Source: Pseudomonas fulva 12-X (GTDB taxonomy: Bacteria > Pseudomonadota > Gammaproteobacteria > Pseudomonadales > Pseudomonadaceae). From it: a DNA stretch of 64,000 bases. The stretch is taken from contig NC_015556.1 of the NCBI RefSeq assembly GCF_000213805.1, positions 2,480,001-2,544,000 on the forward strand. Direction: 5' to 3'. Below the pieces are notes generated by a model. That model ran no database searches. It was given only the letters and a program-made list of their open reading frames with translations, and was not told the DNA's origin. Below are positions 45,784-53,758 of this stretch, one piece after another (positions within the stretch are counted from its first letter, which is position 1; each line of letters begins with the position of its first letter). Position numbers and translations under genes: made by a program.

Positions 45784-47004
45784 TCAGAAGAAGTTTTTGC
45801 CTTCGCCGCGGTAAGTCGGTACACGGTTCACCACGCGCCCGCTGCTGATTACCAACAGTTCATCGAAACGCTCACACAGCTCGCCCGCCTTGGCGTGACG
45901 AAACAGAACAGGCTCACCGATGTTCAACGCGTGCGCCAGGGTGTGCAGCAACGGGGTCTGTACTTCGCCGGCGGCTTCGTTGTCGATCAGCCGGCAGCCG
46001 CTGGGCAGCCATGGCCGGGGCAGCCGGTCCTTGCCCGCTGGCCCGGAGGCGATGTAACCGCCGCCTGAGCACACCATCACGCCGGGTGCCTGGGTGCGTG
46101 TCACCGGCAAGGCGAAACCGGCAGCGGGCATCAGTTCAAAGGCTTGGTAATGGTCGAACAGGGTCGGTGCGTACAAGCCGGATCCGGCTGCCAACTCGGT
46201 AACCGAAGGGTCGAGGCGGGTACTTTCAAAACTGCCCGTGCCGCCGCCATTCACGAATTGCAGGGTATGGCCAGCCTTTTGCAATGCCTGCACGACCTGC
46301 TCACGGCGTTTATTGACTTCGACAATGGAGCGGCGCTTGAGAAAACGGATGATTCCATTCCTGATAGCTTGCCCTGGCACTGCGTCCATCAGCCCGGCAA
46401 TTTGCCCTTCATAGCCCATCAGCCCCCGCAATACGACGCTCTGGCGCGAGGCGATGTTGGCTGCCAGCCCGAGCGCACTCGCCACGTCATTGATCGGCGA
46501 GCGGTGTACGCCGAAGTACAGCCCGGGAAAAACCGATGACATATCCAGATCGATCGCCAACGGCATGACCACACCTTCTGTCATGGCTATCTCGTTGATC
46601 GCCTGCACCTGGGCGGGGTTATCGACCATCAAGGTAATCGAGCGTCCTCGGCGCAATTGGCAAGCGACTTTTACCAGGCTGCGTTCATCGACCGTCGGGT
46701 AAGCCACGACGATGTCGTCAAACCCCAAGCCGGCCAGCCAGGCGGCCTCGGCGGCGCAGTAGCACAGCAGGCCCTGCATGAATGGCCCCGCGGCCATGAT
46801 CGTGCGGAGCATCTCCACCGAACGTATGGATTTGGTCACCAGCCGCACGGGCAAGCCCCCAGCACGGTTGCCCAGGCGCTGCAGGTTTGCGATGAGCGCA
46901 TCCAGGTCGATGAAGGCGGCGGGCAGCTGCACCCCAGCCAGCGCCTCTCGGTAATAGGCGTAATCGCGAACAGTGGGCGGCGGGGGATTTTCGACACTGC
47001 GCAT
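45784..47004 (-). CDS. PLP-dependent amino acid deaminase/aldolase-like protein (D-threonine aldolase fold)
   Basis: 406-aa fold-type III PLP protein (alanine racemase N-terminal barrel plus D-serine dehydratase/D-threonine aldolase-like C-terminal domain). The likely Schiff-base lysine is K58 in VRLVTKSIRS. LMVDNPAQVQAI, LAIDLDMS and FVNGGGTGSFEST are barrel strands and the phosphate loop. The C-terminal FRHAKAGELCERF corresponds to the metal-site region of the family but is not the exact HxD seen in D-threonine aldolase. Relatives cleave beta-hydroxy-alpha-amino acids into glycine plus an aldehyde or deaminate them; here the aldehyde would go to the adjacent dehydrogenase. Start chosen at MRSVENPPPP. 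Substrate unknown. Confidence 0.8.
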   Translation of the reverse strand: MRSVENPPPPTVRDYAYYREALAGVQLPAAFIDLDALIANLQRLGNRAGGLPVRLVTKSIRSVEMLRTIMAAGPFMQGLLCYCAAEAAWLAGLGFDDIVVAYPTVDERSLVKVACQLRRGRSITLMVDNPAQVQAINEIAMTEGVVMPLAIDLDMSSVFPGLYFGVHRSPINDVASALGLAANIASRQSVVLRGLMGYEGQIAGLMDAVPGQAIRNGIIRFLKRRSIVEVNKRREQVVQALQKAGHTLQFVNGGGTGSFESTRLDPSVTELAAGSGLYAPTLFDHYQAFELMPAAGFALPVTRTQAPGVMVCSGGGYIASGPAGKDRLPRPWLPSGCRLIDNEAAGEVQTPLLHTLAHALNIGEPVLFRHAKAGELCERFDELLVISSGRVVNRVPTYRGEGKNFF

Positions 47005-47140
47005 GACGGACCCTATGAGTTCAGCGTTGTGAGGTGACGCGTAGTCTCGCTGCCGGGAGGGTAAAGGCCACATGGCGGCTATTGAAGGTGCGATCCGGCC
47101 GGTAAAGGGGTTCGCACCGGCCATGTTCGCGCCTCTCTCT

Positions 47141-47815
47141 TTACAGGCTCGAAGCCGGGGTCAAGCGACCCAGGTGGCTGACAAGCATCGAGGCAACCAT
47201 GGCACACACGCTCTTGGGGTCCAGGGACTCATCAAACAACAACTCGATGGTCGAGTGGATCATCTCGACCGCCACCCTGGAAGCGGTGGCGAGTTGCTGT
47301 GGGTCTGCGTGCGGAAACACCTGAGCGAGGATTTCCGCCTGTGCACCTGTGACCTTGCGGTGGGAGTCGAGCCTGACGTGCTCCAACGCCGGCACCGCGC
47401 GCAGCGCCTTGAGGATCCACATGCCGCCCAGGGTGGCATCAGTGACCCGGTAAGTGTCCAGGATCAGTTCGCTGAGCGCCGACTCCAGATCCTCGGTCGG
47501 GCCGGACAGCAATTGCGGGGTAATCCAGCGATCGATCAGCTCGTTCTGTTTTTCCAGCAGGCGCTCACCCAGCACGGTCAGCAGCGCGTACTTGTTCGGG
47601 AAGTAACGGTACAGCGCCGGCGGCGTCAGCCCTGCGCACTGGCAAACCAGGTTGGTGGACAGGCGCTCGATTCCCACATCACACAGGGTCTGCGCGGTGG
47701 CGACCAGAATCCGCTCGTAGGTTTCGGAGCTGCGCTGCTGTGCAGGCGATTTCTTTTGATCCTGGGTCTTCCCGGCGGTAGCGGCACGGGCGCGGGCAGT
47801 GTTGGGCTTGGCCAT
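47141..47815 (-). CDS. TetR-family transcriptional regulator
   Basis: 224 aa. The N-terminal helix-turn-helix (about residues 30-78) is RILVATAQTLCDVGIERLSTNLVCQCAGLTPPALYRYFPNKYALL, a standard TetR DNA-binding domain. The all-helical C-terminus is not assignable to a ligand class. The N-terminal 25 residues are basic and Ala-rich. It is divergent from the DUF2147-porin-kinase operon, and a 12-bp perfect palindrome lies between them, so it most likely represses that operon and itself. Start taken at ATG 47815 rather than the GTG two codons earlier. Confidence 0.92.
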   Translation of the reverse strand: MAKPNTARARAATAGKTQDQKKSPAQQRSSETYERILVATAQTLCDVGIERLSTNLVCQCAGLTPPALYRYFPNKYALLTVLGERLLEKQNELIDRWITPQLLSGPTEDLESALSELILDTYRVTDATLGGMWILKALRAVPALEHVRLDSHRKVTGAQAEILAQVFPHADPQQLATASRVAVEMIHSTIELLFDESLDPKSVCAMVASMLVSHLGRLTPASSL

Positions 47816-47888
47816 AGGCACCTGACGAAGAAAGGTTGGAAAGTCAGCTTAGCTAAATGAAAAAAAATGTTGCTGAGCCAGATAATGG

Positions 47889-47900
47889 TAGTTATAACTA
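47889..47900. promoter_or_regulatory. Candidate TetR operator
   Basis: TAGTTATAACTA is a perfect 12-bp palindrome 74 bp from the TetR start and 79 bp from the DUF2147 start, in an AT-rich stretch of an otherwise GC-rich region. Position and symmetry fit a shared operator controlling both divergent units; binding is inferred. Confidence 0.6.
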
Positions 47901-47978
47901 TCGTGTAGCGATGACTATCATAACCGATGCGTCGCTAGTGCGGTGGTCTCTGAACAACAAAAAATACAGGTGATGACT

Positions 47979-48404
47979 ATGAACGCTCGGCAATGGCTGT
48001 CTCTTTCACTGGCACTGGCGTGCTCTGCCATCGGACATGCGGCGGCAGGTCCACAGGAAGCCAAAGGTCTCTGGCTTACCTCGGAAAAGGATGCTGTGGT
48101 CAAGGTCGACGATTGCGTCGACAAGCCTGGCGCGCTGTGTGGAAAGGTGGTCTGGGTCAAGGACGAGGCGTCCGTCACCAGCGATTGCGGCGTACAGATC
48201 ATGCAACTGGACCGTTTCGACCAGGACGCATGGCGCGATGGCTGGGTGTTCGATCCCCGCGACCATAAAAAATACAAAGGCGTCGTTCGGGTCAAACAGG
48301 GGCTGCTCAATGTCCGGGCTTTCGTCGGCACCGAGATCCTCGGCAAGACGGAGCAATTCGAACGCGTTGCCTCACTGCCTCCTGCACCGGTTTGCAGTTT
48401 GTAA
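47979..48404 (+). CDS. DUF2147-family secreted protein
   Basis: 141 aa with signal peptide MNARQWLSLSLALACSAIGHAAAG. The mature part has the DUF2147 pattern: KGLWLTSEKDAVVKVDDC, LCGKVVWVKD, then DGWVFDPRDHKKYKGVVRV. It is a small beta-rich periplasmic or secreted domain. Three cysteines (DDC, LCGK, SDCG) plus one at the C-terminus may form disulfides. The ATG at 47979 is favoured since AGGTGA lies seven bases upstream; an ATG two codons earlier is too close to it. First gene of the plus-strand operon. DUF2147 has no established function. Confidence 0.85.
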   Translation: MNARQWLSLSLALACSAIGHAAAGPQEAKGLWLTSEKDAVVKVDDCVDKPGALCGKVVWVKDEASVTSDCGVQIMQLDRFDQDAWRDGWVFDPRDHKKYKGVVRVKQGLLNVRAFVGTEILGKTEQFERVASLPPAPVCSL

Positions 48405-48431
48405 ACCCGACCTTTCTTGTAGGAGAGCATC

Positions 48432-49313
48432 ATGCGTGCAACGACACACCATTGTCTGATGGCTGCCTTGCTGTGGCCTATCGTCAGCCCATCCCTGGCG
48501 ATCGCCGACGAAATGGCCAGCTATGCCATTGATGTCACCGCCAAGGCTGTATCCGATGTCCGGACCCGGGGTATCTCCGATTCCTTGAATGGCCCCGGCG
48601 CCCGAGTCACCGTCCAGGTTGCCCATGAAAGTGGCCTGGTTGCGCTGGCCGAGTTCACCACCGTGAGCAAAAAACAATTCATCGATGGCGACGGAGTGGG
48701 CGTTTTACTGGCGGGCGGTTATCGCTTTGGCGACCCGGAGGCTTGGCATTACGGCGTGGGCCTGGCCGCGGAAATGTTCCCGGACGCGCAGTTCAAGGCG
48801 CCGAACAAATTCGACTTCACGACGTTCACCCCAACCGATGAGCGTACGACCAACTACAACAGCCAGTTCGCGGTGTTGGAAATTGGCTACGGTGCGCTGG
48901 AAGGTCGGATCGCTCGGGTACTGTCCAAAACCTACCGTGGCGCCAACACCGGCGGTGTGTGCGGCGCCCAGCTGCAGTTTCGCGATGACCCCACGAAGGG
49001 CCTGGACTGCTACGCCAAGGGCGACCGTAACTCGCGCGGCAGCATGCTCTATGACCTCGACTACAAATACGCGCTGGGGATCAACACCACGCTGAAGCTG
49101 CACGCCGGCTACCAGCAACTCGTCAACTTTTCCGAGGCAAATGCGACCGACTACGCCGTCGGCCTGAGTCATCGCTGGCTTGGGTTCGACTGGGGTATCG
49201 ACTGGATAGGGGTCAATACCAAGGCGCGTGAACTGTACATGGTCGAGGACGACGGGCATGTGCGCTCCACGGATGACAACCGCTGGGTCGTATCGATTTC
49301 ACGCACTTTCTGA
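48432..49313 (+). CDS. TorF-family putative porin
   Basis: 293 aa, exported (signal peptide to about residue 25, PSLAIADE). The mature protein alternates hydrophobic and polar residues as in beta-barrels. The start KAVSDVRTRGISDSLNGP resembles the TorF/Gcw_chp family opening (usually TTDYVYRGIS-like). The last residue is Phe in VVSISRTF, the outer-membrane assembly signal. It has two cysteines in VCGAQLQFRDDPTKGLDC, likely a loop disulfide. AGGAGA precedes the start. It probably provides the outer-membrane route for the substrate of this operon. Confidence 0.82.
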   Translation: MRATTHHCLMAALLWPIVSPSLAIADEMASYAIDVTAKAVSDVRTRGISDSLNGPGARVTVQVAHESGLVALAEFTTVSKKQFIDGDGVGVLLAGGYRFGDPEAWHYGVGLAAEMFPDAQFKAPNKFDFTTFTPTDERTTNYNSQFAVLEIGYGALEGRIARVLSKTYRGANTGGVCGAQLQFRDDPTKGLDCYAKGDRNSRGSMLYDLDYKYALGINTTLKLHAGYQQLVNFSEANATDYAVGLSHRWLGFDWGIDWIGVNTKARELYMVEDDGHVRSTDDNRWVVSISRTF

Positions 49314-49323
49314 GTAAACCACT

Positions 49324-50952
49324 ATGACTTCGCTTTTCTTTTCCCGGGCGCCTCAGGCCGCCGCCGGTCTGGAGCAACTCGTCCTCGCTGTGGACCTCGG
49401 CACCTCCGGTTGCAAGTGCGCCCTGGTTTCACTGGAAGGCGATATCCGCGCGTGGGTGTTTCACAGTGTGCCGTTGCACGTGAGCGGGTTGAGCGTCGAG
49501 CAGGAACCGCAGGATTGGTGGGACGCTTTTCTGCATGGCGCCAACGAACTGCTCGGTGCCGATCCAGTGCGGCGGCGCCAGGTGATCGCGGTATGTTGCT
49601 CGACGCAGAGCGAAGGCACTGTGTGTGTCGATCGTGACGGCATGGCCATTGGACGGGCCATGCTGTGGCTGGACAAACGTGGGGCCGGCGCGGTGAAAAA
49701 ACGCATGGGGGGAGGGCGGTTCAGCCTGGCTGGCTACGGGCCGCTCAAGCTCTGGCGTTCACTGCGCCTGACCGGTGGCGTGGCGTCGCTGTCCGGCATG
49801 GATGCCGCCGGGCACATGGCCTATATCCTCGATCACGAGCCGCAGCGCTACGAGCGAACCCACAAGTTTCTCAACGTGCTCGACTACATGAACCTGCGGC
49901 TCTCGGGGCGCTATTGCGCCACCAGTGACTCGATGTTGACCGCCTGGATCACCGATAACCGCGACCCTCACCATATCCGTTATGACGATGGGCTGGTCAA
50001 GACACTGGGAATCGAGGCCGGCAAACTGCCCGAGCTCGTGCGCTCCACCGACGTTATCGGCACGCTGCGCCCGGAGCTTGCCGATACCCTCGGGCTGGCG
50101 CGCACCACGCAAGTGGTGGCGGGCGCAGTCGACACCTCGGCGGTCGCCGTCGGCGCCAGCGTCAGCGATTTTGCCTCGCACCTCTATCTGGGCACCTCGT
50201 CATGGGTAGGGGCTCACGTCCCGTTCAAGAAAACCAGCGTGCGTAATCACATTGCTGCGGTACCCAGTGCCGTCGACGGTCGCTACCTGGCGATGGCCAT
50301 GCAGTCGGCGGCGGGCGCGAACCTTTCCTTCCTGCGCGACAAGGTGCTGTACCACCCGGATGAGCTGCTCAGTGATGAACAGCAGCCGGACGTCTACGCC
50401 TTGCTTGACCGTATCGCTGCACGCGTGCCGCCGGGATCGAGAGGGTTGATCTACACGCCCTGGCTGTGTGGCGAGCGCTCGCCGATCAGTGACCCAAGCC
50501 TGCGCGCCGGCCTGTTCAATCTGAAGCTGGAGCACTCGCGGGAGGACATCATCCGAGCCTTCATGGAGGGGGTCGCCCTCAATACGCGCTGGATGTTCGA
50601 ACCGTTCGCGCGTTTTCTCGGCCAGCCCGCCGACGTGATCGTGGCTACCGGTGGCGGCGCCCAATCGGACGTGTGGTGTCAGATCATGGCTGATGTCTGT
50701 GGGCGCGTGATCCAGCAACCGCAGAACGCCATCCAGACCAATGCACGCGGGGCCGCATTCATTGCCGCTGTGGCATTGGGCAAGTTGCAGTTCCACGACC
50801 TGCCCAGCCTCAAGCGCCCACACCGACTGTTCGAACCGTCGCGCGCGAGCCGCGCGCTTTACGACGATCAATTCGCCACGTTCCAGGAGGTGCGCAAGCG
50901 CCTTGCGCCGCTCTACCGGCGACTGAACCCCATACAGAAGGCTGCCTCATGA
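49324..50952 (+). CDS. FGGY-family carbohydrate kinase
   Basis: 542-aa kinase of the xylulokinase/glycerol kinase superfamily. The N-terminal ATPase motif LVLAVDLGTSGCKCALV, the adenine/phosphate loop in LYLGTSSWVGAH, and the FGGY C-terminal signature region VIVATGGGAQSDVWCQIMADVCG are present. It would phosphorylate a sugar, polyol or polyol-like hydroxyl. It overlaps the downstream class II aldolase by 4 nt, the usual kinase-aldolase arrangement of pentose/hexose catabolism (as in fuculose and rhamnulose pathways). Substrate unknown. Confidence 0.9.
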   Translation: MTSLFFSRAPQAAAGLEQLVLAVDLGTSGCKCALVSLEGDIRAWVFHSVPLHVSGLSVEQEPQDWWDAFLHGANELLGADPVRRRQVIAVCCSTQSEGTVCVDRDGMAIGRAMLWLDKRGAGAVKKRMGGGRFSLAGYGPLKLWRSLRLTGGVASLSGMDAAGHMAYILDHEPQRYERTHKFLNVLDYMNLRLSGRYCATSDSMLTAWITDNRDPHHIRYDDGLVKTLGIEAGKLPELVRSTDVIGTLRPELADTLGLARTTQVVAGAVDTSAVAVGASVSDFASHLYLGTSSWVGAHVPFKKTSVRNHIAAVPSAVDGRYLAMAMQSAAGANLSFLRDKVLYHPDELLSDEQQPDVYALLDRIAARVPPGSRGLIYTPWLCGERSPISDPSLRAGLFNLKLEHSREDIIRAFMEGVALNTRWMFEPFARFLGQPADVIVATGGGAQSDVWCQIMADVCGRVIQQPQNAIQTNARGAAFIAAVALGKLQFHDLPSLKRPHRLFEPSRASRALYDDQFATFQEVRKRLAPLYRRLNPIQKAAS

Positions 50953-51626
50953 GCCATGTTCAAGAGCAAATCGTCGAGCTCTCGCAGCACCTGTGCCACC
51001 GCGGTTTTTTCGCGGCCACGGGCGGCAATCTCGCGTTGCGCCTCGACGCGCAGCACATCGCGGTTACGCCGTCGGCTACCGACTATTTCGCCATGCGCCC
51101 GGAGGATGTCTGCGTGCTGCGCCTCAAGGATCTGGCGCAGATCTCCGGTGAACGAGCACCCTCGGTTGAAAGCGGGCTGCATGCAAAAATTCTGCGCGCG
51201 CGCCCGGACGTGCAGTGCAGCATCCACACGCATCAGCCCGTAGCCAGCGCCTGCACCTTGCTCGGCAAACCGATGGAGGTGCCCGACCCTGCGCTGTGGG
51301 ATTGCCTGGGTAAGCACATTCCCCTGGTCGGCTACGCGCCTTCAGGTTCCAGCTGGCTGGCCGGCAAGTTCGGCCGGGCCATTCGTTGGGACTACAACGC
51401 GTACCTGATGCGCAACCACGGGGTGCTGTGCTGTGGCCCGGATGTCCAGACGACCCTGTTGCGCCTCGAGAGCCTCGAAACCTTTTGCCGTGACTACCTG
51501 TTACGCCAGATCACCGCACAGTCCCGCCATCAATCACAGTCACCCGCTGCCGTGGCACGCCTGGTCGACGCCCTGATGCGTTCCAACGCTGCCGATGCCC
51601 ACATTTCTTCCGAGATCCCATCATGA
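50949..51626 (+). CDS. Class II aldolase/adducin-family protein, catalytic copy
   Basis: 225 aa, FucA-like fold. All zinc and catalytic residues are present: Glu in PSVESGLHAKIL, the HTH pair in SIHTHQPVAS, and the third His in LMRNHGVLCCG. GFFAATGGNLALR is the phosphate-binding loop. Relatives cleave ketose-1-phosphates into dihydroxyacetone phosphate and an aldehyde. Coupled by 4-nt overlaps to the kinase upstream and the aminotransferase downstream, so it most likely acts on the kinase product. Confidence 0.9.
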   Translation: MSHVQEQIVELSQHLCHRGFFAATGGNLALRLDAQHIAVTPSATDYFAMRPEDVCVLRLKDLAQISGERAPSVESGLHAKILRARPDVQCSIHTHQPVASACTLLGKPMEVPDPALWDCLGKHIPLVGYAPSGSSWLAGKFGRAIRWDYNAYLMRNHGVLCCGPDVQTTLLRLESLETFCRDYLLRQITAQSRHQSQSPAAVARLVDALMRSNAADAHISSEIPS

Positions 51627-53104
51627 ACAAACCCCTTGATCCCATCACATTGCCCGCAGCAGCCGATGCAGCGGTCTCGCAATGGCCTGATGTCGACTCG
51701 CTGTATCGGCGTTTCGATGCGCTGGTCAAACAGCCGATTCGCCCCTTGAAGCGTGAAGCGCTAAACAAAGTCATGGGTTACTTCGACGAACGCTGTCAGG
51801 GGTCGAAACGGCTCGCTGAAGAGGCCAAGAAATTCATTCCCGGGGGCGTGCAGCATAACCTCGCGTTCAATCACCCGTTCCCGCTCGCCATCGCCCAGGC
51901 CAAGGGCGCCCACCTGACCGATGTGGACGGCAACCGCTATATCGATTTTCTACAGGCCGGCGGGCCGACGTTGCTGGGCTCCAACCATCCGGCGATTCGT
52001 GAGCAGGTCAACCGGATTCTGGACGACTGCGGTCCGGTCACCGGCCTGCTGCATGAATACGAGGTGAAGCTGGCGCAATTGGTCTGCGACGTGATGCCTA
52101 GCGTCGATATGGTTCGCCTGCTGGGCTCCGGTACCGAGGCGGTCATGGCGGCGGTGCGCCTGGCGCGCGCCTATACCGGCAAGAAATGGGTGATCAAGAT
52201 CGGCGGCGCCTATCACGGCTGGAGTGACCAACTGGTATACGGCATGCGGTTGCCAGGCACCGGCCGCCTGGAAGCCGTCGGCATCCCACGCGGCGCCACG
52301 GCTAACACCCAGGAAAGTCCGCCGAATAACCTGGACGCGCTGCGCAGGCGCTTGCAGATCAACCGCCTGCGTGGCGGCACGGCGGCGATCATGGTGGAGC
52401 CGTTCGGCCCGGAAAGTGGCACGCGCCCGGTGCACCCGGACTTCAACCGGCAACTGCGCAAACTGTGCGACGAATTCGATGCCCTGTTGATTTTCGACGA
52501 GGTGGTGACCGGCTTTCGCGCCGGCATGGGCGGCGCACAAGGCTATTTCAACGTGATGCCGGACATCACCGTATTGGGTAAATGCCTGACCGGCGGCTAC
52601 CCGATGGCGGGTGCGATCGGCGGGCGAAAGGATGTGATGCAATTGCTCGCCGGCGGCATCGGCACCACGGCACGACGTGCGTTTGTCGGTGGCACCTTGT
52701 CGGCCAACCCGCTGTCCTGCGTGGCCGGTTACTACGCCCTGATCGAGGCGCGCAAATTGAATGCACCGGCTTTGGCGGGGCGCGCTGGCGACCGTATGCG
52801 CAAGGGCCTGGAAGAAATCATCAACCGCCGTGGCTTACCCTATGTGGCCTATAACCTGGGCTCGATCGTGCACCTGCAAACCTCAGGCGTGCTGTTGCTC
52901 GATACCAGCAACCCGCTCAAGTTGCTGCGGGCACGCAACGAAGCCAAGTCGCGCAAGCACATGATGGAAGAAATGGGCGCTGCCTACACCGCCCACGGGC
53001 TGATCACCCTGGCCGGCAGCCGGATCTATACCAGCCTGGCCGATACCGACGATGTCATCGACGACGCACTCGAGCGGTTCGATGCGGTTTTCAAGCTGGT
53101 GTGA
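51623..53104 (+). CDS. Class III aminotransferase, glutamate-1-semialdehyde aminomutase-like
   Basis: 493-aa fold-type I PLP enzyme. The PLP lysine is K320 in VLGKCLTGGYPMAGAIGG. The PLP-binding aspartate is in LLIFDEVVTGFRAG, and LLGSGTEAVMAAVRLARAYTG and GGAYHGWSDQ form the cofactor phosphate and ring contacts. An N-terminal extension of about 55 residues precedes the family start. Relatives transaminate amines or isomerise amino-aldehydes; the fumonisin aminotransferase FumI is a class III enzyme acting on a sphingoid-like amine. Substrate here is unknown. Coupled to the aldolase by a 4-nt overlap. Confidence 0.88.
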   Translation: MNKPLDPITLPAAADAAVSQWPDVDSLYRRFDALVKQPIRPLKREALNKVMGYFDERCQGSKRLAEEAKKFIPGGVQHNLAFNHPFPLAIAQAKGAHLTDVDGNRYIDFLQAGGPTLLGSNHPAIREQVNRILDDCGPVTGLLHEYEVKLAQLVCDVMPSVDMVRLLGSGTEAVMAAVRLARAYTGKKWVIKIGGAYHGWSDQLVYGMRLPGTGRLEAVGIPRGATANTQESPPNNLDALRRRLQINRLRGGTAAIMVEPFGPESGTRPVHPDFNRQLRKLCDEFDALLIFDEVVTGFRAGMGGAQGYFNVMPDITVLGKCLTGGYPMAGAIGGRKDVMQLLAGGIGTTARRAFVGGTLSANPLSCVAGYYALIEARKLNAPALAGRAGDRMRKGLEEIINRRGLPYVAYNLGSIVHLQTSGVLLLDTSNPLKLLRARNEAKSRKHMMEEMGAAYTAHGLITLAGSRIYTSLADTDDVIDDALERFDAVFKLV

Positions 53105-53114
53105 GGTGAGCGTG

Positions 53115-53735
53115 ATGCGCGATGTACTGCGGCAACAATGGCTGGAAATCCGGCAAAGGCTGGTGGATCTGGTACAGGAGGGGGGCAGTGTTTCCTTGCG
53201 TGTACCGGGTGAGCAAAGCATGTGGTGGGGGCGACTGGACGATTTGGCTCCCACCCACTTCGATTGGGCGCCGCACGAGCCTGGTGATAGCCATACCCAC
53301 CAGGCGATCTACCGTGCCCGCAGTGACGTCGGCGCCATCCTGCTGGGCGGAGGGGACTTTGCCCAGTGCCTGGCGGACTTTGGCGGGGTCATGCCGATTC
53401 TGTTCGATGAACAGGCGCGCCATATTGGCCACATGGGGGCGCCGGCGGCATCGGTTCACGACATTGCCGGCGCCCTGCAGCGTGGCGGCAATGCCGTGTT
53501 GATCAAGGGTATGCCCGCGACCCTGGGCACCACCGGTGCCCGGATGGCGATGAATGCACAGCTGTTTGAAAAGTGCGCCAAGGCCTTCACCCTCGCCAAG
53601 GCCACCGGTGCCAAGATGACATTGCTGCCCTGGTGGGTCGTGCGAGTTGCCAACAGCCGGCTGATTAAAGACGAGCGACGTGCTGCGCAATGTTTTGCCC
53701 GAGGCGAGATTCCGCCGGAAAACCGTGGTTACTGA
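53115..53735 (+). CDS. Class II aldolase-fold protein lacking metal ligands
   Basis: 206 aa, start at 53115 after GAGGTGAG. Aligning RARSDVGAILLGGGDFAQ with RARPDVQCSIHTHQPVA of the other aldolase shows the HTH zinc ligands replaced by GGG, the catalytic Glu replaced by Asp (GDSHTHQAIYRAR), and the third His site replaced (VLIKGMPATLG against LMRNHGVL). It is thus a likely pseudoenzyme, a regulatory or structural partner of the catalytic copy, or a metal-free enzyme of new function. It lies 10 bp after the aminotransferase stop and 23 bp before the MFS-SDR gene. Confidence 0.78.
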   Translation: MRDVLRQQWLEIRQRLVDLVQEGGSVSLRVPGEQSMWWGRLDDLAPTHFDWAPHEPGDSHTHQAIYRARSDVGAILLGGGDFAQCLADFGGVMPILFDEQARHIGHMGAPAASVHDIAGALQRGGNAVLIKGMPATLGTTGARMAMNAQLFEKCAKAFTLAKATGAKMTLLPWWVVRVANSRLIKDERRAAQCFARGEIPPENRGY

Positions 53736-53758
53736 AACCCGTCAAGAGGTGTAGCGGC

